This document shows, one piece after another, positions 32,893 to 44,640 of a stretch of 64,000 bases of DNA. The stretch is from positions 124,001-188,000 of the forward strand of contig JNDT01001888.1 in the NCBI GenBank assembly GCA_000697055.1, given 5' to 3'. Origin of the DNA: Saksenaea vasiformis B4078 (taxonomy: Eukaryota; Mucoromycota; Mucoromycetes; Mucorales; Saksenaeaceae). The first letter of the stretch is position 1, and every line of letters begins with the position of its first letter. The notes beneath the pieces are model-generated. The model saw nothing but the letters and a program-made list of their open reading frames with translations, had not been told where the DNA came from and did no database searches. The translations under genes were made by a program, and so were the position numbers.

Positions 32893-35800
32893 TTATGGTC
32901 CTTGATGCTTCCCTTTACCCCGCTTTGATGTGGTTTCTACTTTGGATAGTGCCTTTTTAAGAAGGAAAAAGTCAGTGGACAATGAGGTAGGAATGTGTAA
33001 GCTATTCTTTTCTTTTACCTGTGCCCGTTTCTTCATGGATTCTTCGATGTAATGATGTTGTTTTGTTAATTCATTTTTCAGTTTATACTCACGTGTGCCT
33101 TTGGGATTCAACCAAAGAAGTAATTGTTGGATCTACATGGCCAGTTAATCCATGTGCCAAAGAAAACAAGAGCATACCTCTTCAGGCTCGGAGTAGTATT
33201 TCCACCAGCCTTTGTAGGGTTCGGAGGGATCATTTTCCAGTTCTTCCATTCTTTGCGATAGCCAGTCGCATTCTTCTTCAAAATCTTGTGCTTTCATTAA
33301 TTCGAGAAGAAACTGTCGGCCACCTCCTCGGCCCCAAGGTTGTTCGGGTAAATTGGCATGGTCACGTTCCATCATCAACAAAATATCTACATCGCTTGGA
33401 CTTTGGATGTAAATGCGACCTGTACCGTAGGTATCGGAAGTGCCAATGTTGTCCAAATATAGATAGCGATTGTAAAATCTATCTCGGCCCAAAGGCCGAA
33501 CACGCAGGGTCGTGTACTTTCGCATGTCTTTTTCTAGTTGTTCCTCCTAATCTCCTGCTTGTAAGTGATACCATCGTTTTTTCTTTTTTTTTTCTTCCTT
33601 GATAGACCTACGCGTTTCCGTAAGGATCTCTCTTCCTCTTCCAGTTTTCGTCGTTCTTCCGCCTTTTGTCGCATTTCCTGATTTTTTGCCTTGACGGCTT
33701 CCCGGTGTTTCTCATACATCTTTTTACGCATTGCCTCCATTTCCTCACGTTCCTTTTGCTTTTGTTTTAACTTTTCCTGCCTTGACAAATGTCGTTTTTC
33801 ATGACCTCTCAAGCGATGGCTGGAGGAAAAAAAAAAAAAAAAAGGTTTTTGACCATAAGTGAATGAGAGGTGCATCGTAGGATTGACTTACGAATCGCTA
33901 TCGGTAGAATGATCGGATCCATCATCTGAGTTATCGCTCCCATCGCTGGATTCGCTGTCTTCTTCGTCATCCTCATCGTCGGATGACTCTTTATCTTGTT
34001 TTTCCGCCTGATCCCGACGATCCAATTCCAGCCGCCGTGCGGCACTAAATGAGTGACACAGATGAATGTTAAACTTGCACTAGAATGGATAAACCACCCT
34101 TCGCCCTCCTTTGTACGTACAGATTTTTGCTTTCCTTATTCATTTCCACTTTTTGTCGCCTGAATTCTGTCAATTGCTCCTGGCACTGTTCCATGTAGTC
34201 TCTGCGAAACGAAGAAAAAAGAAAAGGATGAGCGTTCATGATGCACTGCGTTGTTGCTTACTTGATCAGGATGGATTCATTGACAACGTTCACCAGGAAC
34301 TCAAGAATCGCTAGTTTGTATTTCACATTCAAGGTTGGGTACTGACGTTCGCGTTCGGTGACGGTTGAATGATTGCGTGGGACCAGATGCCGTAGGATCT
34401 GGTCGAGATTGGGAATGAGTTCGGGTGTAGCGACTTCGTTGAGACAACCGATCAATGCGGTTTCCCAGCCTTTACGATCATGACCCGTTCGTATTTCTTT
34501 GACATCCCAGCTTTCTCCAATTTTAAGCTGTTCTGCATCTCGCCAGCCACGCTCCACCTTTGTGCGCCTCAGTCGTGATAACGCGCTGGTAGAGTCATCC
34601 TCATTGTGCGTCTTACCGTTTCTCTCAGGATCCTCCTCCAGTGCATCCAGATAATCCTCCACAGCATTCCCGCTCGCAATTTCATTGGCAATATCCTCCC
34701 TCCGTTCGCTGATAATCACATTTAACAAACAAGCATTGCTTTCAATCATGACGGTTGCTTTGGATGTCTGTAATAAGGCACGTTGAAATTCATCGATGCT
34801 GAACGGCGTCAATTGCAGGGGTTCGGAGAAAATGGTAAGGAAGCTCCAAATGGAAAGCATCTTATCAAACAGATCGTAGGATAACGTGGGATCGGTATGA
34901 GGTTTCGGTCGAGGCGGCCGTCCACCACTGGGGTATGGAATCCTCAGTTCGTCCGTCTGACATTTGTCGGGCGACATGTCTACTAATAGCCAGTTCATGT
35001 TGGGATCTTTTCTGTAAATGGGCAAATCTAAATCTTCAACAGGATATTTGACAGCGGTTTGTTTGCGTCGTGCCTCTCGTTGACGCTCTTTCTCCTCCTT
35101 CATCTTTGCCTTTTGTAACAACGATTCCTCTCGTCGAGCTCGTTTCTCGGCTTCCTTTTCATCCATCGTTTTCGCCTTTCGTTTCCGTGCCTTGGCGTAA
35201 GCGAGATCCTGAGCCTCTTGCAGATTGGGTGGCAACGTGTTGTCAATGCCATACTGTCTAGCAACATTGAGCTAAGGATAGTCCGATCAGCCACTTTAGT
35301 CCTCGCTAGTTATTAAAATTTTACCTTGACGACCCATGGAGCACCCACATAGCTATCTTTGTGAGCACATTCTCGAATAAATTGCTGGAGAACATGTCGA
35401 CAGAAGGATCGTTTATCGCGTCTATCTTAACGTTTAGCCCGACTTTTGCTGGTTAACCCAAATGGTATAAACTTTACTTGATTTCATCGCTTCCAACAAT
35501 TCGTACGCAATCCTCGATAGCTTCTCCACGTTCATTAATCAGTTGCACTCTGTAACGAAGCGGAAGTTGTGGTTGTGGTGTATCTGTATCACTTTGATCA
35601 TCCTGCGGTTTTTCATCTTCATACATGGCTGTATCGGGATCCCCTTGTTGCGCGGATGTAGTCGGTGTTGGATGAAGAAACGCGTCGGGAAAACGTAACC
35701 GTCCATTCGGTTGGCGAGGAATCGCGTCGTCATCGGATTCGGTTGTATCAGACGAAGTCTCGAGTGATGGATGCTTATGTTTTGGTTTTTTCATCTGCGA

Positions 35801-36506
35801 AGGAGCAAAATTGCCATTGTCTATGCTGGGAAGAATATCAATGATACGAGCAAGATACCTACACCAGAGAAAGATGAGATCAAATGAAAGCACTTGCTTC
35901 CTTTTTTTTTTACGTTTGGTCTCCCAGGATACAATGAGCAATTTCCCCAACGGCAAAATTGAAACGGAAATAGGTGTAAATATCCTCGACGAGTGAATCC
36001 AGTCGAACAGTTTCTAAAAAGGAAATGGTAGCATGAGGACATGGGTTAAGGGAAAACTGAAACTTACGGAACTGTAATCGACGTAGAATGCGTTTACGTA
36101 GGGCTTCACAAAACTGGAATTCCGCTCGGTAACAGTAAGCTCGTTCACTTTCGAGAGCCTGTTCGTAGGTTAAATGTTGACGTCCCGTTAGTTCACATTG
36201 CCATTGAGGTTGTAGGTAGAACATCAGACGATTGACATAAGATCTATAGTAATTTTTTTCACGTGGGTTAAGGAACAGTATATATCGTAGAAAACACAGG
36301 AGTGTAGGTCTATTTCTCATCTTTTTATCACAGTATGATCGCTTTTCTGGGAAAAAGCGGACTGTAATGATATAAATAAAAGGATACTCGTAGGTTGTGA
36401 ATACTTCGTTTGTAAAGCGTAAGTACCAGACTTCTTTTCGTTTTTTCTTCGGATCGTATGGAATGGGAGCTGTCAGAGGTATACGTTGACTGTTTAATAA
36501 TGGCAT
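32893..36506 (-). CDS. ITC1: Itc1-like subunit of ISWI chromatin remodeller (WAC-DDT-WHIM protein)
   Basis: Large non-catalytic subunit that partners an ISWI ATPase (Isw2-Itc1, ACF-like) in nucleosome spacing. On the minus strand the N-terminus MPLLNSQRIPLTAPIPYDPK plus QWQCELTGRQHLTYEQALES is the WAC domain. An acidic linker leads to RIVGSDEIK and VGAPWVVK, then a long Lys/Arg/Glu coiled coil. The DDT domain spans LSYDLFDKMLSIWSFLTIFS to IDEFQRALLQ (about 34790-34890). WHIM1 lies around KYKLAILEFLVNVVNESILI, and a WHIM2-type block reads VRPLGRDRFYNRYLYLDNIG (about 33455-33514). Stop at 32893. First intron 36244-36387 is 144 nt, longer than usual; other introns fall near 36020-36070, 35860-35915, 35435-35475, 35275-35325 and between 33050 and 34260. 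I did not resolve every junction. The end lies only 67 bp from the convergent MCX1 stop. Confidence 0.87.
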
Positions 36507-37762
36507 GGCATAAGGGATGTGTCCGTGTGTCTACTCTGTATGTTTTTTTTTAGGAAAAAAGCTTTTTAGTAGGGGGGGGGGGAACCTAAAAGTGTTGCTG
36601 TTGTTTTTTTTAACGTCGGGTTGGGGCGGAACAGGTTTTTTTTTGTGTATATCTGCGTGTGCTGTAGTGCCCTCTCAGTTGCGGAGAATGAAATACCTCG
36701 CACGATCCTCCCCGCCTTGGATTCATGCGCAGACAACATCATACTCTCTCCCTTACCTAAAAATCATTGTCGCTCTTAGCCGATTCTAAAAGTTGCAGCT
36801 TGACAAAAATAGAAGTTGCCTATCCCTGGGAACTTTTGGGCTTGATGAACAAAATGTCGTGTCTACAGAAAAAGGTTGTCGCACAAGGCTTCCCTATAGA
36901 GACGTGCCAGTTGCATGGACTCTGTGATCTACTTTCTCCATCTCTACCGCATTCCATTCCACAATGAGCAATCAATTTTCTTCTTTACAGAGATGACCTT
37001 GTTGTTGATGAGCGTCGCTGTCCTGAATCGATGGACTACATCGCCAATGAGGACGTGTACTCTCTAGGAACGAGTTGGTCTTCACATGAGACGTGACCTT
37101 GGTGAACGTTCGTTCCATAACTTGCACCGCAACACTTCGTCTAAGAGCCATTTGCTTTTGACTTCCGAGACGCGAAATTTGGTATGGAGCCCCTAATGCC
37201 CGAACTTTTTGGCGGGTGCCCTTAGGAAAATAGTTGTTGGACACTGGGGACTTCAGATGCCTCACAAGTCGTCAACTACCACATTAATGCTCCGTATGTT
37301 GTCCGTGTATGGCCATAATCATGTCCGTTACAGACTTCGGTCATCCTCGATTTCAGCATCATTGCTTCTTCCATGGACTATGGTTCAAGGCATACAATTA
37401 TTTTTTGTCAACTGCAGCTTTAGAATCGGTTGGTAGCGACATTGATTTTTGGATAGTCGTACTCTCTATGTACGATTTCCCCTTTTTAATTCATGATGCT
37501 CTTTTAAATAGACAATAAATAACTGCTAAGCATAAAGAGAGAACTATAGATTTTCTATACATTTTTTTTATGTAAAAAGCGACGTTGTACTAGAGTTCAC
37601 TCTATCTTCTATTGAATAGTGAAGCAATCTGCCAGAAGATGTTCTTGCCACCGCAGAACCTGCAGATTTTTAATGTCCGCTGCGATCGGAGGAGGAGGAG
37701 GAGGAAAAAGGGCCCAGCCACCGCTTGAAGAAAGCCACTGCCGCGATCATCGAACAGGACTC
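36507..37762. promoter_or_regulatory. Divergent region between ITC1 and DIS3
   Basis: 1.26 kb that must contain both promoters. A minus-strand frame of 97 codons (36972-37265) and overlapping plus-strand frames (37209-37436) look vaguely protein-like but lack starts, splice partners or family motifs; I leave them unannotated. G- and T-homopolymers occur near 36571-36625. Confidence 0.4.
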
Positions 37763-40700
37763 ATGCTGCGATCAAAGTCATTTGTAAAGCGCACACGCAA
37801 GGGAAACGTTGTCAAAGTTGTGAAGGAGCATTACCTTCGCGATGATATTTCGTGTTCGTCTGTAGCTTGCAGCGTTTGTGAACACCAAGCACCCCCCGTT
37901 CTGTCCGCCGAACCTCGTCAAACCAGCACGATCCAACCCCATTATCTTATACCAGATACCAATGTCTTTATGAATCAGGTTCGATCCTCTCATGAGCGAC
38001 TGTACATCGTTGTTCACATTTCCTTTACATTAGTTGGATATTATGGAACATGCTGCGATCAAGGATGTGATCGTCTTGCAAACCGTCCGAGAGGAATTAA
38101 GACACCTCAGCCTTCCCATTTACAATCGCCTGAACTCAATCCTGGCGGACAAAAACAAGCGATTTTACCTCTTTGGCAATGAGCATCATCGGTAGGCTAC
38201 GATGCACACAAAAATCTGTTCATAGTGATAATAATTGTTGTCCCCAGCGATACATTCATTGAAAAGCTGAAAGACGAAACACCAAATGACAGAAACGATC
38301 GAGGTAAAACAGAGAACTTTTTTTCCCAAGATATGGACATTCTGATAGTCGATGTTTTCTAGCAATCCGAATTTCTACAAAATGGTATGCCGATCATTTG
38401 AAAACGCACGCAAAAGGACACCGCATCGAGGTTGTGATGTTGAGCGATGATCGAGTCAACAGAGAAAAAGCAACAGCAACGAGCATCAAAGCCATTTCAG
38501 GTAAAAATGTTTTTCTATCTGTCTTTTTCAAAAATACTCAGCCTTTTTCTTTTTCTTGTAGTTCGGGATTATGTAGATAGCATGAAAGATGTACCAGAAT
38601 TATTAGATATGCTGGCGGCACCAAAGGATGGCTCTTCGGATCGTGACGACAAGATTGTCTACGAAGAGGTAAATCATAGTGCGGACATTCCAACAACGAA
38701 CTTACAGGATGGAGTAGCATCTGTCGGCTGTGCGTATTCAGAACGGTATCAAAAAAGGAACTTACACGCAAGGAACACTGAATGTCAGTCCACACAACGT
38801 GTTGGAGGCAACCATTGTGGGTCAAGTGAATGGCGAACCTCGAACAATTTACATTTTGGGAAGAAAGCATATGAATCGTAGTATCCAGGGAGATACCGTG
38901 GCGGTAGAACTGCTTCCAAAATCAGAATGGAAAAAGACGACATCCATTGCTGTAGAAGATGAGGAGGAGAATGAAGAAGAAATGATGCATGGAGAAAAAG
39001 AGATTGATACGACCAAGGATAACATGGAGGTTGACAGCAATGAGGAAGGTGAACCTACAGCCAAGGTCGTGGGTATCATCCGCAAGAAATGGAGACCGTA
39101 AGTAACCGGGAAGATACAAGAGTGGGACGAGACTAAAGCTGGTACGCTTTAGGTACTGTGGTTTTATTGTCAAGAAATCCGTCCATTCCAAGGAAGGATC
39201 GCACGCACCTGAGAGCGTCATCTTCCGTGCCATTGATCGTCGTATTCCTGCCATTCGAATCAAGACGACGCAAGCTCACAGTCTGGTGGGTAACCGTATC
39301 GTCGTATCCATCGATAGCTGGCCAACAAACTCCATGTGAGTGATGACTGCTCGAAAAAAGGGAAAACAAAAAAAGTTGATATGATGTGTAGGTTGCCATT
39401 TGGTCATTTTGTCAAAACCCTTGGCTCTTCTGGTGACAGAGAAACGGAAACGGAAGTACTGCTACTGGAACATGACGTTCCCTATCAAGAGTTTGCTAAA
39501 CGTGTCTTGGATGATTTACCGGAGGAAGGAGAAAACTGGGTGGTGCAAGACAAGCATTTGACAGGAGAGAATAGACGAGATCTCAGACATTTGAATATTT
39601 GCAGTATTGATCCTCCAGGATGTACTGATATCGATGATGCTCTCCATGTTCGAGCACTTGAGAATGGCAATTACGAAGTTGGTGTTCGTAAGTTTTTGAT
39701 TGATGGATTGATTGATTGATTGTTTGTTTGTTCATTCATTGTATCTGTTCTAGATATCGCGGATGTTACCTACTTTGTGAAACCGGGTATGGCCATGGAT
39801 GCGGAAGCAGCTTCGCGAGGTACCACTGTCTATCTTGTTGATAAACGTATCGATATGTTACCATCCCTTCTTGGCACAAGTAAGTCAGACATGGGTTTAT
39901 TGTCCAAAAGGAAGCTAATGAATAACCTAGATCTTTGCTCGCTACGATCAAATGTGGATCGTTTGGCATTTTCATGCATTTGGGTAAACACACAAAAAGC
40001 AAGGGGGGAGTAATATCATCTCACATAAGAATGTGCTATAGGAACTGAACCCAAATGCAGAAATTGTCAATGTTGACTTTACCAAAAGTGTGATCCGTTC
40101 CAAACATTCATTCACCTACGAAGAAGCACAAAATCGGATTGATGATGAGTAAGGACTCCGGCATGAAAAAAAAAAAAATAGAAAAATTTGACCCCCTTCA
40201 TCTAGGCGTATGCAAGATGATATTACCAAAGGTATTCGTATACTGAATGAGTTGGCGAAGAAACTTCGAAAAATGCGTATGGATCGCGGTGCATTGACCC
40301 TGTCGAGTCCTGAGGTTCGGTTTAACCTCGAAAATGATTCTCAAGATCCAGTGGATGTCGAACTGAAAGAACTGAAAGAAACCAATGCTTTGGTCGAGGA
40401 GTTCATGTTGTTAGCCAATATTTCAGTTGCTGAAAAGATCTATTCCAAGTTCCCAAGTTCTGCCTTGCTGCGAAAACACGCAGCACCTCCTCTGAACAAT
40501 TTCGATACGCTCCGAAAAGCCCTTCAGGAAGTGAATATTACCTTGGATGTCGAATCATCCAAAGCCTTGGCAGATTCACTCGATAAAGCAGAGGTAACAT
40601 AGATGAATAGCCATGGTTGTTGACTAAATTTGTGAGCCTAGTTACCCAATGACAGTTATTTCAACAAATTGGTGCGTATCATGACTACGCGTTGCATGAT

Positions 40701-41521
40701 GCAAGCCCAGTACTTTTGTTCAGGAACGGAATCAGAAGCCGAATTCCGACATTATGGTCTAGCCAGTCCTATTTATACACATTTCACATCACCTATCCGT
40801 CGTTATTCCGGTAAGCAGAGACCCGCGGCTTTTTTTCAGTAAAACTGACAATTCGGTCATCCATTTAGATGTGATTGTCCATCGATTGTTACAAGCTTGC
40901 ATTGATCCTGATGCAGTCTATGGTCAGGAACTGATCGAGAAAACAAAAATGAAAGATCTCTGTGATGGTGAGTTTAGCCAAGTTCATAGTTTAAGGGTCA
41001 CTCTAACAAACCCGTAGTTTTGAACCATCGTCATCGTATGGCACAGCAGGCTGGCCGCAGCTCGGTTGAACTTTACACAAATATGTTCTTCAAGAACAAG
41101 ATTCAGGTGGAAGAAGGACGTGTTATTCGCGTTCTTAAAAACGGTTTTGTGGTTTTGGTTCCCAAGTAAGTCCTTCTCTTGAAAAGTAAAAAAAAAAAAA
41201 AAAAGAATGTTTGCTCAATATTTTTTTTATAGATACGGTATTGAAGGTATTATTTACACCAGTGCTAAACCCGGTGCTGCATCACCTTTTGTGTTCAAAG
41301 AAGAGAGCAACTCCTTGGAGGCCGACAATGTGGTGATTAAGATGTTTGACACGGTCAAAGCAGAAGTTAGTGTAGAGGGTGATGAGCAAGGCATGCGACA
41401 AAAAATGCGTATGCGATTAGTAGAGCCATATGTAGAAGGAATTAGTGTGGCAACAAATCGACCTGTCAAGCGTAGTGGAGGGGGAGACAATGACCAAGCA
41501 AACAAGAAGAAAAAAGTTTAG
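37763..41521 (+). CDS. DIS3: Dis3/Rrp44, catalytic exoribonuclease-endonuclease of the RNA exosome
   Basis: Processive 3'-5' exoribonuclease and PIN endonuclease bound to the nine-subunit exosome core. Sixteen exons (37763-37978, 38034-38191, 38248-38303, 38363-38500, 38562-38668, 38718-39097, 39153-39335, 39392-39687, 39754-39879, 39931-39983, 40042-40148, 40206-40593, 40642-40810, 40869-40967, 41018-41165, 41233-41521) sum to 2913 nt, 970 residues, the expected size. N-terminal CR3-like cysteines ([15 protein letters not shown]) precede the PIN domain with [12 protein letters not shown]. Two cold-shock folds follow, separated by an unusually acidic insertion ([20 protein letters not shown]). 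The RNB active site reads [16 protein letters not shown] with its aspartate cluster; [20 protein letters not shown] is the typical RNB C-part. An S1 domain and a basic nuclear-type tail (NKKKKV) end the protein. Intron 38669-38717 is needed to restore [14 protein letters not shown]. Confidence 0.95.
39688..39753 (+). repeat. Intronic tetranucleotide repeat (GATT/GTTT/ATTC)
   Basis: The intron between DIS3 exons 8 and 9 is largely TGATTGATTGATTG followed by GTTTGTTTG and ATTCATTC blocks. Confidence 0.85.
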
Positions 41522-42070
41522 AATTAAAAGAAACCAACACTACTATTGTTAGATCATTATATCCCAACTTGGAACATAGCAATGATAACTTCTTTTTTTT
41601 AATTGGATGAAAATTTTTCCAACACATCAAGCGCAAAAGAGGAAAAAAAAGGGGGGGTAATGGCAAAGGGAGAGGCAGCATATACAGCGAAGGAAAAAGA
41701 AAGAGAGGAAAAAAGAGGGCGAATTGGTTACTTTCGTCGACGAAAGTAACCGCATACAAAGAGAAGGTGATGAGAAAAAGCGAACAAGTATACATCCAAT
41801 GTGTAAAGGACTTTGTAAATAGTATGTAAAGGGAAAAAAAATGTATGCCGAGTGAAGAAAAGAAGAAAAAATGGGAAGTAGGAGTAATTACATTTCAAAG
41901 GATCCACTTGAAAGAAAATGGTTTTCCTTTTTGTACGAATAAAACATAAAAGCGTTGTGTATATGTGTGTGCATAGGGAACGTGCACGTGTATGATTCGA
42001 GAAGGATGAAACATTTGTGTTCATAAAAGATAAGAAAACGAGAAAGGAAAGACAAATCATCGAGCATAAA
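41522..42070. other. Convergent 3' flanks of DIS3 and the homeodomain gene
   Basis: About 550 bp of A- and G-rich (plus strand) sequence. Open frames at 41466-41795 and 41728-42153 (minus) arise from Leu/Phe-rich reading of the purine tracts and are not accepted as genes. Confidence 0.5.
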
Positions 42071-42347
42071 TTAAGCCAGTGACGGATACATATCAGTGGT
42101 AAGTAGGGTGGGAGCACATCCTTCTTGGTCGTAGAATACTGGCGAATTTGCATTGGAAGTTGTCAATGGTGGTGTCAATTGTTGTGATGTAGGGTATTCC
42201 AGACGAATTTCGGGATAAAAGTCAACTGCTTGAGGTTGCTGGGCCTGTTGTTGTTGTTGGGATGATTGTTGCTGTGGTTGCGCGTGTTGTTGCTGTGTAG
42301 TTGCTGTTGCTGGTCGCTGCGGTTCTTGAGGTGGTGTCTGCTGCTGT

Positions 42348-42379
<32 letters not shown>

Positions 42380-42401
42380 ATGCTGCTGCTGCTGCTGCTG
42401 C

Positions 42402-42441
<40 letters not shown>

Positions 42442-43498
42442 GCTGTTGTTGTTGCTGTTGTTGTTGCTGTTGTTGTTGCTGTTGTTGTTGCTGTTGCTGT
42501 TGCTGATGCTGCTGTTGCTGTGATTCATAATTGCGTCTGACAGTGCCACCGCTATGGCCACTGCTACCAGGGGTGTTACTTCCGCTGCTGCTGTTAGCTT
42601 CTTCCTCGGGCATCAAGCCGAATGCAGATGAATAATAGGACTGAAAATCACATTCAGATAGTCTGCGCTCCTTGTACTAATGTAAAAGAATTCATGTTGT
42701 GTGAGAACAGAAAGAACATGTAAATGTACTATTTACCTCTTCTGTGCCGACAAATCCAGAAAAATCCAAAGGTGACAAAAGTTCGTTATTGACCATTTCG
42801 GGGCACGATTTTCTACGTATGATGTTATTTTGCTGTTGCTGGTTCATCCACGAAAAGTCTTCCATTGACTGCATTGGCATGGTCAGCCAGCAGTTGTTTG
42901 GCATATCGAGCATGGAGTGTTGCTGATGAACAGCAGCGGCGGCAGCGGCAGCAGCCTGCTGAGCAGCAACAGTCGCGACAGATCGTACATGAGAAGAAGA
43001 GGAGGAGGAGGAAGAGGAAGAAGAGGACGAGGAGGATTCATCAGCCATGGGAAGGTTGTTACTAGCTTTTGTTGTCACGGGCTCATTGGCAAAGAATTGC
43101 GAGTACAACACGTCTGTTGTATTGGTTGAATTTGGGGTATTTGTCTTTGTGTTGTTTTCCATGGATCTTTTGCGTTGAACCTTCGCTTTTGCTCTTCGGT
43201 TTTGGAACCAAATCTGGACACCGCGGGGCGTCATGTCAAGCTTTTGGGCAAGGATTCGGCGAACAGTCGCGTTGGGTTTCGGGTTTTCTGCAAATGATTT
43301 CTCGAGGACCTTGAGCTGTGCGCGTGACGTACGTCGCCGATGCTTGATTTCGAAAGGGTTATAGAATGTCGGACGGAAATCGCCATGAGGAAATTGATGG
43401 AAAGTCTCGAGAAGATAATGGCTTTCTTCCGAGTGATAATAATTGGACGGTGTCACCGTAAAGGATTTTTCGAAAGGTTGCATAGTTTCCGTCGTCAT
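42071..43498 (-). CDS. Homeodomain transcription factor with long polyglutamine tract
   Basis: Nuclear DNA-binding regulator. Two minus-strand exons (42737-43498 and 42071-42676; intron 42677-42736) give 1368 nt, 455 residues. The homeodomain occupies residues about 51-110: KHRRRTSRAQLKVLEKSF opens helix 1, and helix 3 reads VQIWFQNRRAKAKVQ with the invariant W, F, N and R. After it come a run of about 15 serines, an alanine run (8), and in exon 2 a glutamine-dominated segment of about 95 residues (42250-42530), encoded by mixed CAA/CAG codons, with His interruptions. Gln-rich tracts are typical of activation domains. The end is acidic/Pro-rich. It resembles fungal homeobox proteins of the Pho2/Yox1 general class, but the target genes cannot be inferred. 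The start at 43498 is the first ATG before the domain. Confidence 0.9.
42250..42530 (-). repeat. CAG/CAA trinucleotide tract coding polyglutamine
   Basis: Imperfect (CAR)n array on the minus strand, alternating pure CAA blocks (around 42400-42440) and CAACAACAG blocks. It stays in frame with the homeodomain protein. Antisense translation gives poly-Leu, poly-Ala or poly-Val open frames, which are artefacts. Confidence 0.9.
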
Positions 43499-43632
43499 GC
43501 CAGTAAAAAAGAAAAAGAAGAAAGAAACAATATAAAAAGAATAAAAAAGAAGATATTAGAAAGGTAACGGGAGAAAAAAAGAGAGAAAAAAAGATGATTC
43601 AGAACGAAAACGTTGAATTTCAAACTGGCAAC

Positions 43633-43640
43633 TTTATATA
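43633..43640 (-). promoter_or_regulatory. TATA-like element upstream of the homeodomain gene
   Basis: Minus strand reads TATATAAA about 135 bases before the ATG at 43498, at a plausible distance for a core promoter with a 5' UTR of roughly 100 nt. The UTR itself is rich in CTTT runs. No transcript start is known. Confidence 0.45.
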
Positions 43641-44640
43641 AGATTGAACCCCGAGATCACGTCGATCCCCTCTCCACTCCCCCAAAACTACTTTTTCCGA
43701 GAAGAAGCAAGAGGCGGAGAAAGATACTAAACGAGAAAGAAAGGGAAGAAGAAGGGGTCAAGGAATTCCAATGAAAAAAAAATCAAGGGAAACAAAAGAG
43801 AAAGGGCCGACTTCTCTTTCTTTTCTGCTGTTCACAACATGGAATGACACAAAAGGACCCTTCTTTTTCCTTTTTTCTGTTTGGCACGAGTAACAACCCC
43901 ATTCAGGGTCCACTTTAGGTGATCGAGCCAAGAGACGGAGAAAAAGGGTTAAAAACACAGGGTCCTTGTCGCTTTGGGATGACAACAATGACGACGGAGA
44001 GAGAGTAAGAAATATTTGGCATGCATTTTGGGAGAAAGAATATGCACGCGCCAGTCGATGATCTGCCCTTCTCTCTCTCTCTCTCTCTCTCTATCTCTAT
44101 CTATCTATCTCTCTTTCTCTCTCTCTCTCTTTCTCTCTCTCTACTCTGTACACTACGATGAGCGTTTTGTTATCTTTTTAGGCGTGAAATACTAATCTTT
44201 AGATACGAATAAATTGGTTTGATCTGGTGAATACAAAGCATTTGGTCTTGTGTTTGTTGGGACTTATTTCTGAGCACAGATCATGTATCTATGCACGAGA
44301 AGCTCCGCTCGAAATAGTTAAATAAAAGAAAAGAAAGGTCGAAACCGGACCATAACTTCATCTCTCCCTTGATGCATTATTCATCTCAACGTACGAGCGC
44401 ACGTCTCTTTTTTTTTTCTTATCTTTTGACTTACAACAACCCTGCAGGCAAGAGAAAGAAAAAGAAAGTTTTCCTCTTATTTTATTTCCGATGTATGTAT
44501 GTTGTTGTGCGTTGACGCATGTTTAGTCATATGCAAAATATCCAGGGGAACTGTGGCTTGTATTCATTTCGCCTTATCGAGATATCCGAGATAATTGGAC
44601 GCCACGGTCCGGATGGATATGGCATCATTCCACGTCCTAA
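43641..44640. other. Upstream region of the homeodomain gene, with CT microsatellite
   Basis: About 1 kb between the homeodomain gene and the DPH2 stop, both on the minus strand. It carries purine-rich runs near 43715-43800 and the CT repeat at 44069-44152. No gene is supported. Confidence 0.45.
44069..44152. repeat. (CT)n / (CTAT)n microsatellite
   Basis: About 84 bp of CTCTCTCT with internal CTAT and CTTT variants. On the sense strand of the homeodomain gene it reads GAGAGA, 570 bp upstream of its start, so it could act as a GA-rich chromatin element; this is speculative. Confidence 0.9.

Noticed and set aside
42266..42540. Plus-strand open frames of poly-Leu, poly-Ala and poly-Val
   Set aside because: They are antisense readings of the CAG/CAA tract that codes polyglutamine in the homeodomain gene.
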